From Nipponacmea schrenckii (Eukaryota > Mollusca > Gastropoda > Lottiidae): 64,000 nucleotides of DNA. This document shows, piece by piece, positions 25,640-38,880 of the stretch; the stretch's first letter is position 1, and each line of letters opens with the position of its first letter. Below the pieces are notes generated by a model that saw nothing but the letters and a program-made list of their open reading frames with translations, was not told the origin of the DNA and ran no database searches. The stretch is taken from the NCBI GenBank assembly GCA_030562195.1, contig JAUJPP010000011.1:9610001-9674000 (forward strand), given 5' to 3'. The translations under genes were made by a program, and so were the position numbers.

Positions 25640-28600
25640 GATAATGGTAAAAGAATATTGTATATTACTATCGCTACAGGTACTAAATAATAATGTACTT
25701 CTATCATATTTCAAAACTCAGTAATTGCTATTATTCTGAAGAATATAAAGTGGTGAAAGTTAAATGACGGTGCCAACAATCGTCAACTGTCAGAACGATA
25801 GAGCAATTCTCTTCTTACCTTGATATCACTGAAACTGTTGGCAATGTTATCATTATTAATATATCAGGATATTTTTGTTCGTTGCATTATTTTTTCTAAT
25901 ATTTGAGTCACCAAGACTTCCGAACTTTTTGCTGCTTAATTACGATCAAATAGCAATACAATAAATCATTACGGCGAATGAGTAACTTAACATCAATGCC
26001 CACAGGTTTGGCCATGGACCAGCTGGTAGAATGGAACATTAATTGTGAACCTAAGTTGTTATTATTTGTTTCTAAATTCTCAAAATTAACAAAATGTATG
26101 TGTATCTCAAAAAACTGAAATAATTCATGGATTCATCTAATTGATAGTAATCAAACATTTTTTTTCTTTTATTTTTGTGCAACGTGTAATCTAACATCTG
26201 ACTGAAGAATAACGTAGGGTAGAAATCTGACATTTTATTTCAAATGGGAAAATTTAAAACTTCTATTTTAAAACTTTCATTTCCAATAAATTCTGAATTT
26301 CTATTTCAAAACAACAAAGTTTTTTCTCTATCAAATTTACTTCTAACATGTTATAAAATCAGTAAAAAATTAATTATTTCTGGTTTTATTGGTAAATATT
26401 AAATTTTATCAAAACTTTAACTGAATTTTTTTTGAGGACTTTTTAAATCAATATCTGACTTAATGAATAACTCTCGTACTGAAACAATATTAACCACAGT
26501 AGAAGGTGAAACTAAAAAATAATTCCAAAAATGTATTTAACATGAAATATGAAAATTTATAATTCAAGACAATACAGTATTGCAAAAAAATAATCTTGAA
26601 AATAATCTGTAAGTATTCTTTTTGGAATTGTATTAAACTAAATTTCGTAGAAGAAAGATAACTTCGTTTTATGGCATCAAAAAGTATGCCAACTGTAATA
26701 TAAAAGTAGAAATTCTCTTGTATCATGGAGTCCAATAAAGATACTAATAAAATAATACCAACGTTTAGATATCAGATCCAATTTCAAATTAGTCGCTAAC
26801 TCGATCGAATTAAAATTCTTGACATTGAAATATGGTTTGTCGGCCCTTCTGTCACTGCTACAATTACCCCTCTCCCTAGGGGTGGGAGCGAGAAATTAGG
26901 GGCGGGCCTCAACTCAGATATTTGAAAACATTTATCGCTCTAAGAAGAAAGATTACTGAATAAGTTAGCTGGGTCCGAAGCTCATTTAGGTTTAAAACCC
27001 CACGGGCCTGATTCTCCGACTGTCATTCAATATCCTTGTTTAACCGATTGTCGTATTTACGTGCCATATGATAGCCTACACCCCCGGGCAGGGCCACTAT
27101 TGGTCGTCACCACTTATTCACCGGCACTGTAATTTTCACTGCGGGACAGTTACCAAAAATAATTCGGTAATGTCCTGAAGACGTGGAAAGATTTAAACGA
27201 AATTTATCCCTGGCTCAAATAATGATAAAAACTTGTCTGAGATTTTGTTCATAATTTTCACCACAGTTGTAAATCAGGCGCTCACCGTGGTGCAGGTTTA
27301 TGACTATTTTTAAGCCTCGTCTGTCGACAATACCTAACCCCTCTCAAGTCACATCTGATAGCTTTATTATTAACAATACTAATAAAATATACACATAAAA
27401 ATATGAGCCCGATAGAAGTTTTAAACATTTAATAATAATAATCCTACATTATTATCAGCCCTACAGGTAACTTCAAACATATCTTACCTGTACCGACAAT
27501 CATAGCCAATCATTGATTTGCGTGGTAGTCACGTGATCACAGTAGGCGGTCCCTATATCCAATAGGGTTTGTTTAAGCAATAATCGAGCGATTAAAGTCT
27601 CATTTTCTACTGATTTCAATTCACAAGTACCACAACTTGCACTTTTTACCAACATTTGATGAAAATATTTATCAGTGATTGAAACAGCACTGTTAATGTT
27701 CGAAATTTGAAGTTTCAAGAGAATATTTTGAACAAGAGATATGTTTCCCTCTCTACAGCTCAGGTAAGAACAGTTTGATTATATTTCACAGAAAAATAAT
27801 TTATAAGAGCCAAAGGGAAGTTTGGAAAGATGCTGGTCTCGCTATTCGATAATTTGTTTTTTACATTGACAAATACTTCATTTGTTTGTAAAACAGACAG
27901 TTTGATTTTGTCTCTGGAAAACACTTTTTTGCGATAAACTATAAAAAAAGGACTTCTAACTTTTAGAGAAAATTATTATTGGTGGTATTTTGTTCCACAA
28001 TTTAGGATTGTATCATAATATACAAATTTGAATGGCACCGAGATATGAGCTTAAACCCATCGTTTACTCAATATTCAACACATTTAAAACCAGCAAACAC
28101 CAACATGAAACAAATATTTGATATTGTTTTTTAGTAATACTTACTAATCTATAGTGAATTTAGTTTTGCATAACCTCAAATTTAATAAATAGGATATTAA
28201 AAAGCGTTTTACATGTTTTTTTTCGTGAGGATTTTAGATTTTTAGGAAAAATATTCCTATAAAATTCAGAAAAATCAGCATTTCAAATTTTTTCAAACAA
28301 TGTTAATTGACAGAAGAACCATGCCGAAACGTTGCTATAAAAATAATTATTGTTTCTGAAATCTTATCTTGATAATTAGGCTACTTCTTCCTTATTGAAA
28401 ACTATTTATTACATTTTAAGAAATATAGTACAAATTGTATGTGGAATTATAATGAAATTTCACCTTTAAGAGAAAGCTAACAGTTTGAAATATTAAGAAA
28501 AATAAAAACTGCTGAGAAGGTAATTGTTTCTACGTTCTGAAATGATTGTTCTCAATAAACAATATTAGATACTTTCAAGAAAGTTACAAACTAACGTTTC

Positions 28601-30545
28601 TTAAAATTTACATTATTATCAGCTGAACGGTTATATTATTAATCACATAACACAAACCATACAACAGTATTTTGAAGAATATTTGTTGATTTCTTTCCAG
28701 GTACCTTCTATTCCTTTTTAATAATACGTAGGCAACGTTTACATTGGCATCGTAAATGACAAATAATTGTTGAGAAAACTTTCAATTCAAAGAGTAAAGC
28801 TCTGACAGTGAAATACATATGCAAGAAATGCGTAAATAACAATTCTAAATATCACATTAACACCCCCGCCCCTCCCTCAGTCATAGTACGATTCAATTGA
28901 CATAAAATATTATTTGCTGAAACAAACACTTTATAGACCCGGTTTATTCTGATGTTTTTGGAATTATGTTAAGATATATGTAAACAACGTTTCTAAATAT
29001 TACATATCCACGTTCATAATTCTAATCAATGACAAATACTTTCTGAGAAAACAACAGGTAGGTTTCGATCTAATAATAAACCGTTTATTTAAAGAAATAG
29101 ATATACAACGCTTCAGGTATTACAATGCCAACACCTGTACGAAAATACTCGCCGAAAAAAATGGAGCAGGTTTGTTCTGTTAGTAAAGTACAAAAATAAA
29201 TTAAAGAAATATAAAAACAGTAGGAGATGAAATATTGAGATGTGAACAGCCCGTTTTTAATGATAATGACATAGTTGCAGTGGACAACCCTGTCTTAGAT
29301 AACTACTGATTATAAAACATTAGATAGTGGACATTAGTGGTCAGATATTAGTATTATTACCCCAAGTTAACATCATAACTGACCATTGCGGTCAAACCAT
29401 AAAATAAAACTTTTTTTCATGAGCTTTTAATAGATATTTCAAATATTTAAAATAAAACTTCTTAAGAAATGATATCCATGAAACAGTAAAATTTAGATGC
29501 TTTCTCGTCCATCTCCTATCACTTATAACGGTGTAATTATTATTTTTAGTTTTAAATTATTCATATCATAGTATCTAGTGGTAATTTTTGGTGGTATTAT
29601 GAAAAATAATTCATTATTACTTCATGTATTTAATTAAGACTTCAATATCCTTTGCAAATATCTACAATAAAAATAATACTTCAATATTGCTGATAAGCAG
29701 AAATACAGAATGCCAGAATTATTTTGATAGAAAAACGATTCCTATAGATAAGAACATAATAGGGGAATAACAAGATGATTTTCATTGGCGAAATGAAATT
29801 ATTATCTGATAATTATTTCTAAATATTTCATAAATTTCTAGTAAATCAACCCAAGTGTGTTGTGAGAAAAGACAAAGATACGGTCCAAATATCAAAATTT
29901 TGGTTAGAATCAAATTGAATTATCATTTCTAATTTCTTTTCGAAGAAGAGTTATGAAAATTCTTATTGTTGTGGTATCTATCATCTCCAAAATAATCCCC
30001 ATATTATATTTTACATTAATCTATTATAAGATATTTTAAAATTGATAAGAATTTGTGAGTTATGTTTTAATTATTGTAGTAAAATAAATCTAAAAGTTGA
30101 CTAAACCTGCAACAGCCGTTCCGAATTGTAGAAATAAAAAAATAAATTAAAATTTTAAAAAATAAATCAAATTCAGACAAATTTGAATGAATTTGAGGTC
30201 AAGTGTCATTTGTTGATGTTGAAGGGGTTAAAATTAGGGTATCATTAACCCTTTAGTGTTGAGTATTCTATAATTAACCCTTTCATAGTGAAATAATAAA
30301 ACGCTATAATGCCTCTCTCAAGGCTGATTGTTGGCTCTCAGATTGTGAAAGTGGAGGATATCAGGTTAAAATTAACCCTAGTAATAAAAATAAACCACTA
30401 AATGAGAAAACAAAATAGTCTTTTGGACAAAATGGAGAGCATTTATCTTGGGTACAATGATTCGAATAGAGTAGCACGTGCTGTAGAGAATCGTCAAGTG
30501 TCACTATGACAGTATAATTTGTCTAGTACCATGTTTCAGGAGAGG
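25640..30545. other. Gene-free interval upstream of the zinc-finger gene
   Basis: No supported exon. A slightly GC-richer patch (26,870-27,140) holds a GC box (GGGGCGGGCC) and an inverted CCAAT (ATTGG); these could be regulatory but I cannot tie them to a gene. Near 28,318 a CCGAAACGTTGC sequence followed by an A-rich stretch resembles retroelement 3' tails. Confidence 0.4.
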
Positions 30546-30552
30546 TATAAAA
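30546..30552 (+). promoter_or_regulatory. Candidate TATA box of the zinc-finger gene
   Basis: TATAAAA in the context AGGTATAAAAACG, about 540 bp upstream of the start codon at 31086. A start site near 30,577 would leave a long 5' UTR containing at least one short upstream ATG frame (30581). Confidence 0.35.
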
Positions 30553-31085
30553 ACGTCACTAATAGTTACAGGACTGTTAAAATGGCAGTATTACCCGAAC
30601 ATGGTCGCATTTCAAGTTTAGGTTGAGAAGAGCCGGTCAAAATTTAAACCTTAGTAGAACTCACTGTGTTAAGAAGTTGATAATTAATTAATTAATAATT
30701 TTAATCAACTCCTTATATTACAAGACCCAGAATAAGAACCATGACTCTGTTTAACAATCAGCACGTAACATTTCAATTTAAAATTCCGTGTAAGGGTTTA
30801 GAAATTTAAAATAAATTGGACATAGAAGTATTTCGTTTGTGGCCTTGTTTTGAGTTTAAGAAAGAGGCTCTAGATATCACTCAGTATTGTAAGAAACAGT
30901 CAGAAATAATTTCATTTTTAAAACTCGAAAAAGAAAATGTGCATAATAGTATGAAAGACAGTATTTGTAATAAAGAGGAACGGGTATTTCAGCTTAAACC
31001 TTAATAACAGTTGATCCAATAATCTTTAAAAGTTTTATTCATTAACATCTTTGGTTTAAAACTCTAAGTAACAAGACAAGCCGAA

Positions 31086-34000
31086 ATGAGTTACCCATCA
31101 GAGTTATTCAAAAAAATATTAATAATGAATCGTTCGTGTGTCCGACCACAAGCACCATCAGTAGCAACACTGGATAAAAAGTCACGGATTGAAAATCCGT
31201 GGTAAGTAGAATGTGGCAATTATTGAAAATTATCATAATAATAGGAAGAATTATATCTCTCGAATATTAAAATATAAAATATATCATAATTACAAAATAA
31301 AAACCTCAGGTAAAAACACGACGTCAAGGGAAACACTTCCTGTATCGGCGTATATGACGTCATTATTCTAGGCACGAGATCAAATGAAGATCGCCTCGTT
31401 CCTACAAATTAGCGGAAGGAAGTTGCCTTTTGCTTAAATCTTATATTATTTCAAGATTGATTAATGTAGACAATATGATCGCAGGGGGTCATTTTTACCT
31501 GATTATAATCGCCATTATATCATATTTTTATATTTCATGTCTAACTGATAGCATTTTAATTCATATTCCAATATCAACGTGCGTTCAGCGCGTGCCTTAA
31601 TTCCAGTCTTTAAATATCATCTGCTCATGCGCGTAAAAATGTTGACAGCATGAAGCCTGAGTTTTGTCGGAAATTATCGGCTAAACATCACAGTTAATTT
31701 AATTTTCCTTTAAATTATTAGCCAATTCACGGTTCCAGGCTATTTAAAATGATGAGTGATGACGGCGAAACAAAATAGACATTCAACTAGTATTATCTCT
31801 ATTATGGACAACTCGTGCCGCAAAACTAATTTTTACATAACGTATTAAATCGTATTCTATATCACATTATAATTTGATACAAAGTTTCTATTCTGTAATA
31901 TTAAAACACCATAATTGAATTAAAACTGACAGATTTCTAGCTTATGTAAGTCCCTTTTCCTATATCCCATTGTAAATAACTTTAAAATCATGTAAATCAT
32001 GGTTTTTGGAAAACGATTTTGAAAATAATGTCATTCAGTTTTGTATTTCTTCGTTTGGTTCACCATTTGACCAAATGGTTATTTGAAACTATTCAGACAG
32101 ATATTATTCGGGCATGGCTCTCCATAAAATAATTCCGATGTTTTCCATCACTCAGCTCACCATAAAAGTTATGTAGAAACTATTTACAATAATTGATCTA
32201 ATTAAAGTGATTATTGGTAGAGTAAGACGGATTAGGACTGGAATCAGGGCGGTCTGATGTTATTAATTCTCATGTAGTTGTCAATCCGTTCTCTCGTGAG
32301 ATGAAATAATGAGCCTGGTGATTTTAACCAATAGAAACAGTGGGTTTAACATTGATGTAGTCTTGTCACCTATAATTACTGCAATAATATCCAGAATTGT
32401 CCACGGAGAATCTTTTAAAACCAGAAATGATCTATTCAAACGCTTCCCAATATCAAGTATACCTCAAAGCAAGAACTTGCCAATTCAAAATCGAATACAA
32501 AATGCCAATATTTGATGGGTCTATTTGCAAATCAAACTATCAGTCGTGAAGTGATAAAATTGTCATACACCACACACGGTTGGGATACAGGGTGAATTGG
32601 AAGCATTATAAGGCCTCTGGACCCGCCTTTAAGAAAAATGGTTTGCACCTCAACATTTATCCCCACTTAATTTTCAACAAATTTAAAATCAAATTATCAA
32701 CAGTTTTTTGCCTCAAAATATGTATCAGAATGCAACAAATCAACAGATCAATACAGTTTTTCGAAAATTAAGTCTGCCCCCTATGGCTAACCAAGTCTTG
32801 GGAGGGAAGACTATTCTACCTATCCATCCTATTTCAATTCTAGAACAATCTTTGGATTGTGTCATCCCTTTTTCCGAAAATATAATTAAATTTGACCTCT
32901 AACGTATACCTAATATCAACATGGAGACAATTATTGGCTTATTAGAATGACAAAAACAACAAACTAACTGACTGTTGATAATATTATAATAATAGATAGG
33001 TTAATAAAGCTAAGTGAAGTCAAATATTCTCCTATAGCCGAGATTGACAAGGTACAAGTTCACCTCAATAAGCTCAGATATCGCATGATCAGAATGTTAA
33101 AGAGTCTCTTGTCAGAAAGTGATTAAAGACGAAAACTTAGTCTAATACCATATCCGTTGATTGACGTTCAAATTATTTGTTCGTTTCGGCAAAGGTGAAG
33201 TTGTTTGGGTAAAAAATTGACAGTAGGCACATTTTTGTTACAGTAATCTAGATCAGATGTCTTGTCGAATAAACGACTTCAAGCTTAGAACAATATTCAT
33301 CTTATTTTGAATAATGTCTCGCCGTTTTTCTACATTACCTATTGAATTACCTCCAATATCCTTCCACTAACCACTTGCCAATCATCTTGAGAAACTTACA
33401 CGATACTCTGAAGTCGCTATTGAAAGGTAACAATGAGAGTGGGACAATGTCTAAAGATTAAAGTGTTAAGAAAAGGCGGTTTGTCTCATCAACTTGTAAA
33501 CTGATAGTATGGGACGAGTTACGGGAGAAATTAGGCGTTAAGAATCTATTACAGACCTCACAATACACTGTTTACTGTCTTCTTACATTATTTTTACACT
33601 GCATTACCTTCGATAGACTTTCATACAGGTTCAATACACCGCCGTCCTTTAATCTATACACATTTAGTCACCTACCCAGCATCTCACCATGTTCAATTTA
33701 ACACCGACTTAAACTTTAATTTGGTTTAATTTTGTCTTTTTCAGTTCAAATGATCGCAATTCCTCCAGGGTGGTCCGTGAACCAGAAAGAGGCTTCACTC
33801 AGACAGAAATTCAGTCATCACCATCTAGTCCCGAATCTCGTGAAATGAGAGCCACCATGACGAGTGTTTCATTTGGATCCCTTGGTGCCAACGCTCTGCA
33901 ACCATTTCCAGGCATGCCGTTCCTGTCTCCAACTGTAACGGCCCCTAACGGCTTGGCTATGGCGACACCATTATTTCAGTACCCCGGATTCTACTCTAGT

Positions 34001-34795
34001 CAAGCAGCTGCCGATTTGAAGCAGATTAGTCTTACTCAGTACCAGGCCATGAACCAGGCAACAATCGCAGCTGAGATGTCTAAAATGAAATCGCCATTTA
34101 TCAACAGAAATTATTTAGAGCTAGCCATGTTGGTTTGTAATACGTTCCGGGGTAAATTATTCCCCTGCACGCATTGCCGTTACGTTACCGATCGTCGTAA
34201 CAATCTAAAAAGACATATTTCAACCATGCACCAGGCCTGTGATAAAGTTCTCGAATGTTGCGGAGTCAAGTTCAACACCAAGGCTTCATTACGAGAGCAC
34301 ATCATGATTTTTCATCATAACGGATATTCCTGTCCTTTTTGTGGACGTCGATTCTGTCGAAAAGCTCTATTAAAGCGCCATCTTTCGGTCCATAGTGGTC
34401 AGAAAGACTATACCTGTCCACACTGCGACTACGCCACAAGTCATAAAAGTAATCTAGAACGGCATAAGAGAATTCATGAAAGGATCCGATTAGGCGATGA
34501 TGTAGAGATTCCGGAAAATGGCTACGAGTCTTACCGGAAATCACCGATTAGTGGCGATTCCATTCCGGATACGACAATGAGAAGCGGAAATGAAGAGAAA
34601 GATGAGTATATCGATATGGAAGATAATGATTCTGATGACGAAATGAATGATGATGATTTTATAGCCAGGCACCATCCCGTTTCCACGAAAAAAAATGGTG
34701 ATCACATTCAAAAAACAAATATGGCGTCTGAAACGATCACTTCGAGTACCGGAATTGACGAAATTGATGTGGTTTGTACAGACAACGACGACTAG
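31086..34795 (+). CDS. C2H2 zinc-finger transcription factor, four fingers, two exons
   Basis: Exon 2 (33745-34795) follows a TTTTTCAG acceptor and needs a two-base phase from upstream. The exon 31086-31201, opening with ATG (MSYPSELFKK) and ending at a strong GTAAGTAG donor, supplies exactly that phase. The protein would have 388 residues. Fingers lie at about 180-201, 210-229, 235-255 and 263-283. Fingers 1, 3 and 4 have canonical CxxC and HxxxH/HxxxxH spacing; finger 2 has adjacent cysteines (ECCGVKF), so its first zinc ligand is displaced or missing. The linkers between fingers are not the TGEKP type except a related SGQKDY before finger 4. Residues about 60-170 are rich in Pro, Ala, Gln and Ser, and the C-terminus is acidic (DNDSDDEMNDDD). 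I do not recognise the family; a nuclear DNA-binding regulator is inferred. The large empty flanks fit a developmental regulator. Confidence 0.85.
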
Positions 34796-37570
34796 TCACA
34801 TTTATTTATGAATACTATTTTAATGCCTAAATTATTGTGTTTTTGAAATGTCTCAAAAATACAAAAAGTATTGTTAATAATTGTTAAATAACAGTATATA
34901 TATAAGAACGAAGTGAATTACCGACTTAAAACTTTGTTTTCAAGTGTGAGGGACAAAGACTGGAAGAAATGTATATATTAAGTTATTACTTCTAGTTAAT
35001 CATTGAAGTCTATTGAGGAGTCTGATTTTCGGATTAATATTGTTAAAAGAGCACTTTCTGTTAAATCTCTAGAACGTCGGTGTCATCTTCTAATGCTGTA
35101 AATACTCCAAGTCCTCTAGCCTACCCGTAGGTCAGTCCTCAAGTCCATTATCATTGCACTTCCTATGATAACATATTATCCTATTGTATTGGAAATCATC
35201 GACTTATCACCCTGGATCGGTATTGGGTATGGTTATCTAGATATTCACTCTGGCCTTGGGTAGATGTTACTTTAGATTGGGCCACCCCAGTCAACCCACT
35301 GTCTCCGTAGAGTAGAAGACAATATTTATTATTCCCCTATTATTCTATTAGTATTTATTTATTATACACTGAATGTAAATAATCAGATAAAATTAACTAT
35401 TAAAAGTTATATGGTTATATCAGATTGGTTTTTTCTCAATGGTAGCTCAATCAGGAGCATGTTTATTTATCTTAATATTCATCATACGTTTCATCTGGAC
35501 AGTTTGTATGCACTGGAGGATCCATTGGTTGAAGGTAGATTAGAGATACACCCACACTTTCGAGGCTAGTTATGCAGGCCACATCAAAGTCGATACATGT
35601 TTAGTAGGTCCGTGTGAAATATTTCAATACATTACTAGCCACATTGTGATGATATTTATAGATGATAACTTACTCAAATAAGAAAAGGTATAAAATTCTT
35701 ATAGAATACAATTACTAACTTTAACTCATTGTCTTAATTCTTTGTTTTATTAAGTTGTTTTGTCTTTACTTATATACACTTGTTAACCTTTTCATTATTA
35801 TTCATTGCTTGATAAAACCAGAGGACGCTGGTTGAAACGTCACTGAAATAAAGTTAGTTTTTTCATTCCAAAAAAATTTGTTTATTTTATCCAACACCTT
35901 TACTAAATGCCATTTGAAGATTAGGAAAAGGTATACTTTTTCAACAATATTGTGAAAAATAAAAGCATAGTATACAGCCTATCAGATTTATGCAACTAAT
36001 GTTCCTGACAGAAGGTCGTTGGTCTGTTCATACATCAATATCCGAACAAAAAGAGATAAAGGATCCATGGTGGTTTATTCAAATTTCTTAAAAACTGTCT
36101 TTTACGATGTCTTACAAATTAGCAGAACAATTCACTAACAACCATACTATGTTATGATCATGGGTGGCTTTCGACTGACTGGCGCCATTTTCAATTGATT
36201 CAAAAAAGAAATGTAAACAAAAAAACAAGCGTTCAAAAGACACGTGATATTCGCGACTAATATGATTAATGAGTGAACACAGATCTTTTATCCTCATTGT
36301 CAAGTCTTAAAAGAATCTTCTATTCATAAGAAACTGCAGGGGACTGTATGATACGATACGAATACAGCGTGTCATCCAGCTAAGTTTTCAGGTAGCTTTA
36401 ATGTCGTGAGTAACAGATCATGGGTAGACTTTCTGTACCTTTAACACTAGAGATTTCCTAGCGATCAGTCAATCAGTTCCGGGTCACAGAGCGCCCCCTG
36501 CTGGTTGTCATCTATTAAACGTCACAAATGACGACTTGAAATGGCTGGGTGATAAAATTTAACATATTATAGATATATAGATCAATTTAATGGTATCAAC
36601 AAGTCTTTAGTCAGATTAATTCGCCACGGTTATAAAATTATAATGACAGTAAACGGTGACAGATTGAACTCCGCCTTAGGTTTAAAGTACTGAGTAGATA
36701 CATAGGTCTGCTTTTCTATTATCCACATCGGTCCTACTGGACTAAATGCTTATTCAATTGACGTAAACGTTTTTTTATTATCATTATTACGGGATTTACA
36801 GTTGGTTTGTCTTAATTGGTATGTTTAGTTTGAAATATCTTCTGATCATACTATTCTGATTTGTTGATTGACATCTGTGAGTCGCTGAAAATAAGATTGT
36901 ATTGCCAATATCGTAAAAATCATTTTATCTGCATCATTTTTATGATAATTATTCTATAATCGTGTCAGATTCTGTCCCTAAAGTTCTCTTGAATATATTG
37001 TATGTTCATTCACACTTAGTCGACACTAACTTCCCCAAGTGTTTCTGTTGTTGGAATTAAAACAAAAGAAGAGTATATATATATTTCCATAATGTTAATG
37101 AAACGTTTACTTCTAAATAACATGCAAGATTATATTAATTCTTTATTAACATTGTATTGTTGTATTTCATACAATTTGGTTAATTCTATGCATTTCGACG
37201 GTGAACATGATACATCATGTTCCTAAAGCAACGTTTGGATATATACATGAATATATCCAAACTTGTGTTAGATGGTGATGAGAACTAAGTCTCATAAAAG
37301 CACTGGCCTAGGTCGCAAAGTAAAGATTTACAAGGTGCAAGTTACAGGTTAAGAAAATTAAATTTGTTATTTTTGAAAAACACATCTCTAAAAAGTATAA
37401 ATTCTTTTGGTAAAACAGCTGGAAAAATATAAAAATTCTTCTGTCAATGGATACCTAATGATAGATCCTGTAATATGAGAACATTAAAGAATAAATTTTG
37501 TACATGTACCTGCAAGAAATTGAAAGATATTAGAGAAAGTAAAATTGCTGGAATATAAATCTTAATTGGT
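34796..37570. other. 3' flank of the zinc-finger gene
   Basis: No gene. The 3' UTR starts here. At 35,815-35,865 a short hairpin (CAGAGGACGCTGG) followed by TTGAAACGTC and AATAAA looks like the 3' end of a retroelement. A hairpin around 37,205-37,225 (GAACATGATacATCATGTTC type) lies next to the Penelope-like remnant. Confidence 0.45.
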
Positions 37571-38880
37571 TTATAAAATATTGGATTGTTGAGGGTCAAG
37601 TCTACCATGGACTCGGATATTACTGAGGTTTTTGTTTCTTCTATAGGCTGTTACAAGTCGCTTGCTGTAAACATGGGGATATTGATCTTGAAGTTTCTGG
37701 TAGTGGCGTCTAACGATATGGGAGGCATTGGTGGCAGTATGGTTGTAGATGGCAACAAAGGGTATTATCTGGTTATCGTGCTGTATATTTAATCCATTTG
37801 GGTGTACGGTTTGAAGTTGGTCCATCCAATAACTCTCGCGTTGTAGTCTTCTTTGCTTGGGCTTGATATTGATCATAGGTTGTATCTTTTCGATTGGCAT
37901 AATCAATAAGTCTTCAATGGAATGGTCGGGTAGATTAAAGTGATTTGAAATTGGTCTATTTTTGCCATGTACCGATGGCCATTAAATCGAGTCCGTAACG
38001 CGTTTTTAGTTATTCCAATGTACTGCACGTCGCATTTTTTACACGAAATTAAGTAAATAAGGTTTTGGTCGCCGCATGAAAGTTGGTCAGTCATAAGAAA
38101 AGTTTTGTCAGTTTTATTGTTTTTAAAGTAATGAGAAATAGGTACATGTTCGCAGGTACGACACGCAGAACCACCACAAGGTTTTGAGCCAAATCCAGTC
38201 GGTGGAGGAGGGGGGTCATGTTTTTTCTGAAGTTGTAATAACGTGTCGTTTTTAATTTTGCGTAAAAATCGTTTTGAGTAACCCCTCTCTCGCAATTTAC
38301 TAAAAACTAGGTTGCACGCGGAATCAAAATCGGTCTGTTGTGTACAAATCCTATGGAACCTTAGGATTTGTGATTTTATTATCGCAGAAAATGTATGCTT
38401 CGGGAGAAACTAGCTTTTAAACAAAAGTTGGTGTGTATCGGTTGCTTTGAAGAATACTTTTACACCTACTTTAGAAGATTGTTCGAAATCATTTCCCTTG
38501 AACACCGTAGTGTCCAAGAAATCCATACTATTGTCGCTAATGTTTGCCGTTAATTTAACTGAAGGGTGGTGGTTGTTTAGAATTTCAAAATATTGCCAAA
38601 AGTTTTCTTTTAGGAACATGATGATAAATCTGATAGGCATTGCAATGTCCACACAGTTTGACTTAGAATTACCTAATATATGGAGGTACTTTAGAGTTTC
38701 TTGATGATCGTAACCTATCAACGATTTCAGTACGATTTGTCATGTTCATGCTCCATTGGCTTTCAATTTTTATGTTAATTAGAGAGCAATAAAGAGCGGT
38801 GAAGATGGATATAAACCCGACGAAGAATTGCCCTACGTAAAGAGAGTAATCACCATGAAATTTAGAGCGCAACATCCGAG
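37571..38880 (-). mobile_element. Decayed Penelope-like retroelement with GIY-YIG endonuclease region
   Basis: Three minus-strand fragments follow the order of a Penelope-like element. Fragment 1 (38721-38410) has EILNNHHPSVKL and FLDTTVFKG, then KVFFKATDTHQLL, typical of the reverse-transcriptase C-terminal part. After an in-frame TAG near 38,407 the same frame continues into a RERGYSKRFLRKI segment. Fragment 2 (38295-37903) has a CRTCEH cysteine motif and LIYLISCKKCDVQYIG, a GIY-YIG nuclease signature. After a frameshift, fragment 3 (37906-37571) has RESYWMDQLQTVHPNGLN. The catalytic YxDD of the polymerase is lost (RFIIMF in its place). Dead copy; upstream reverse-transcriptase parts are missing or unrecognisable. 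Confidence 0.85.

Noticed and set aside
27500..27718. 72-residue minus-strand frame next to a CACGTGATCAC motif
   Set aside because: Considered as a small gene, but composition and lack of splice partners give no support.
30816..31004. 62-residue frame upstream of the zinc-finger start
   Set aside because: It lacks an ATG (opens at TTG) and is not in phase with a donor that would join exon 2; better read as 5' UTR.
32309..32902. Three overlapping short plus-strand open frames in the zinc-finger intron
   Set aside because: They lie inside the intron of the two-exon model, overlap each other in different frames and show no family features.
37571..38295. GIY-YIG open frame as a host nuclease gene (SLX1-like)
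   Set aside because: Flanking reverse-transcriptase remnants, a frameshift and the FLDTTVFKG context show it is a Penelope-like fossil.
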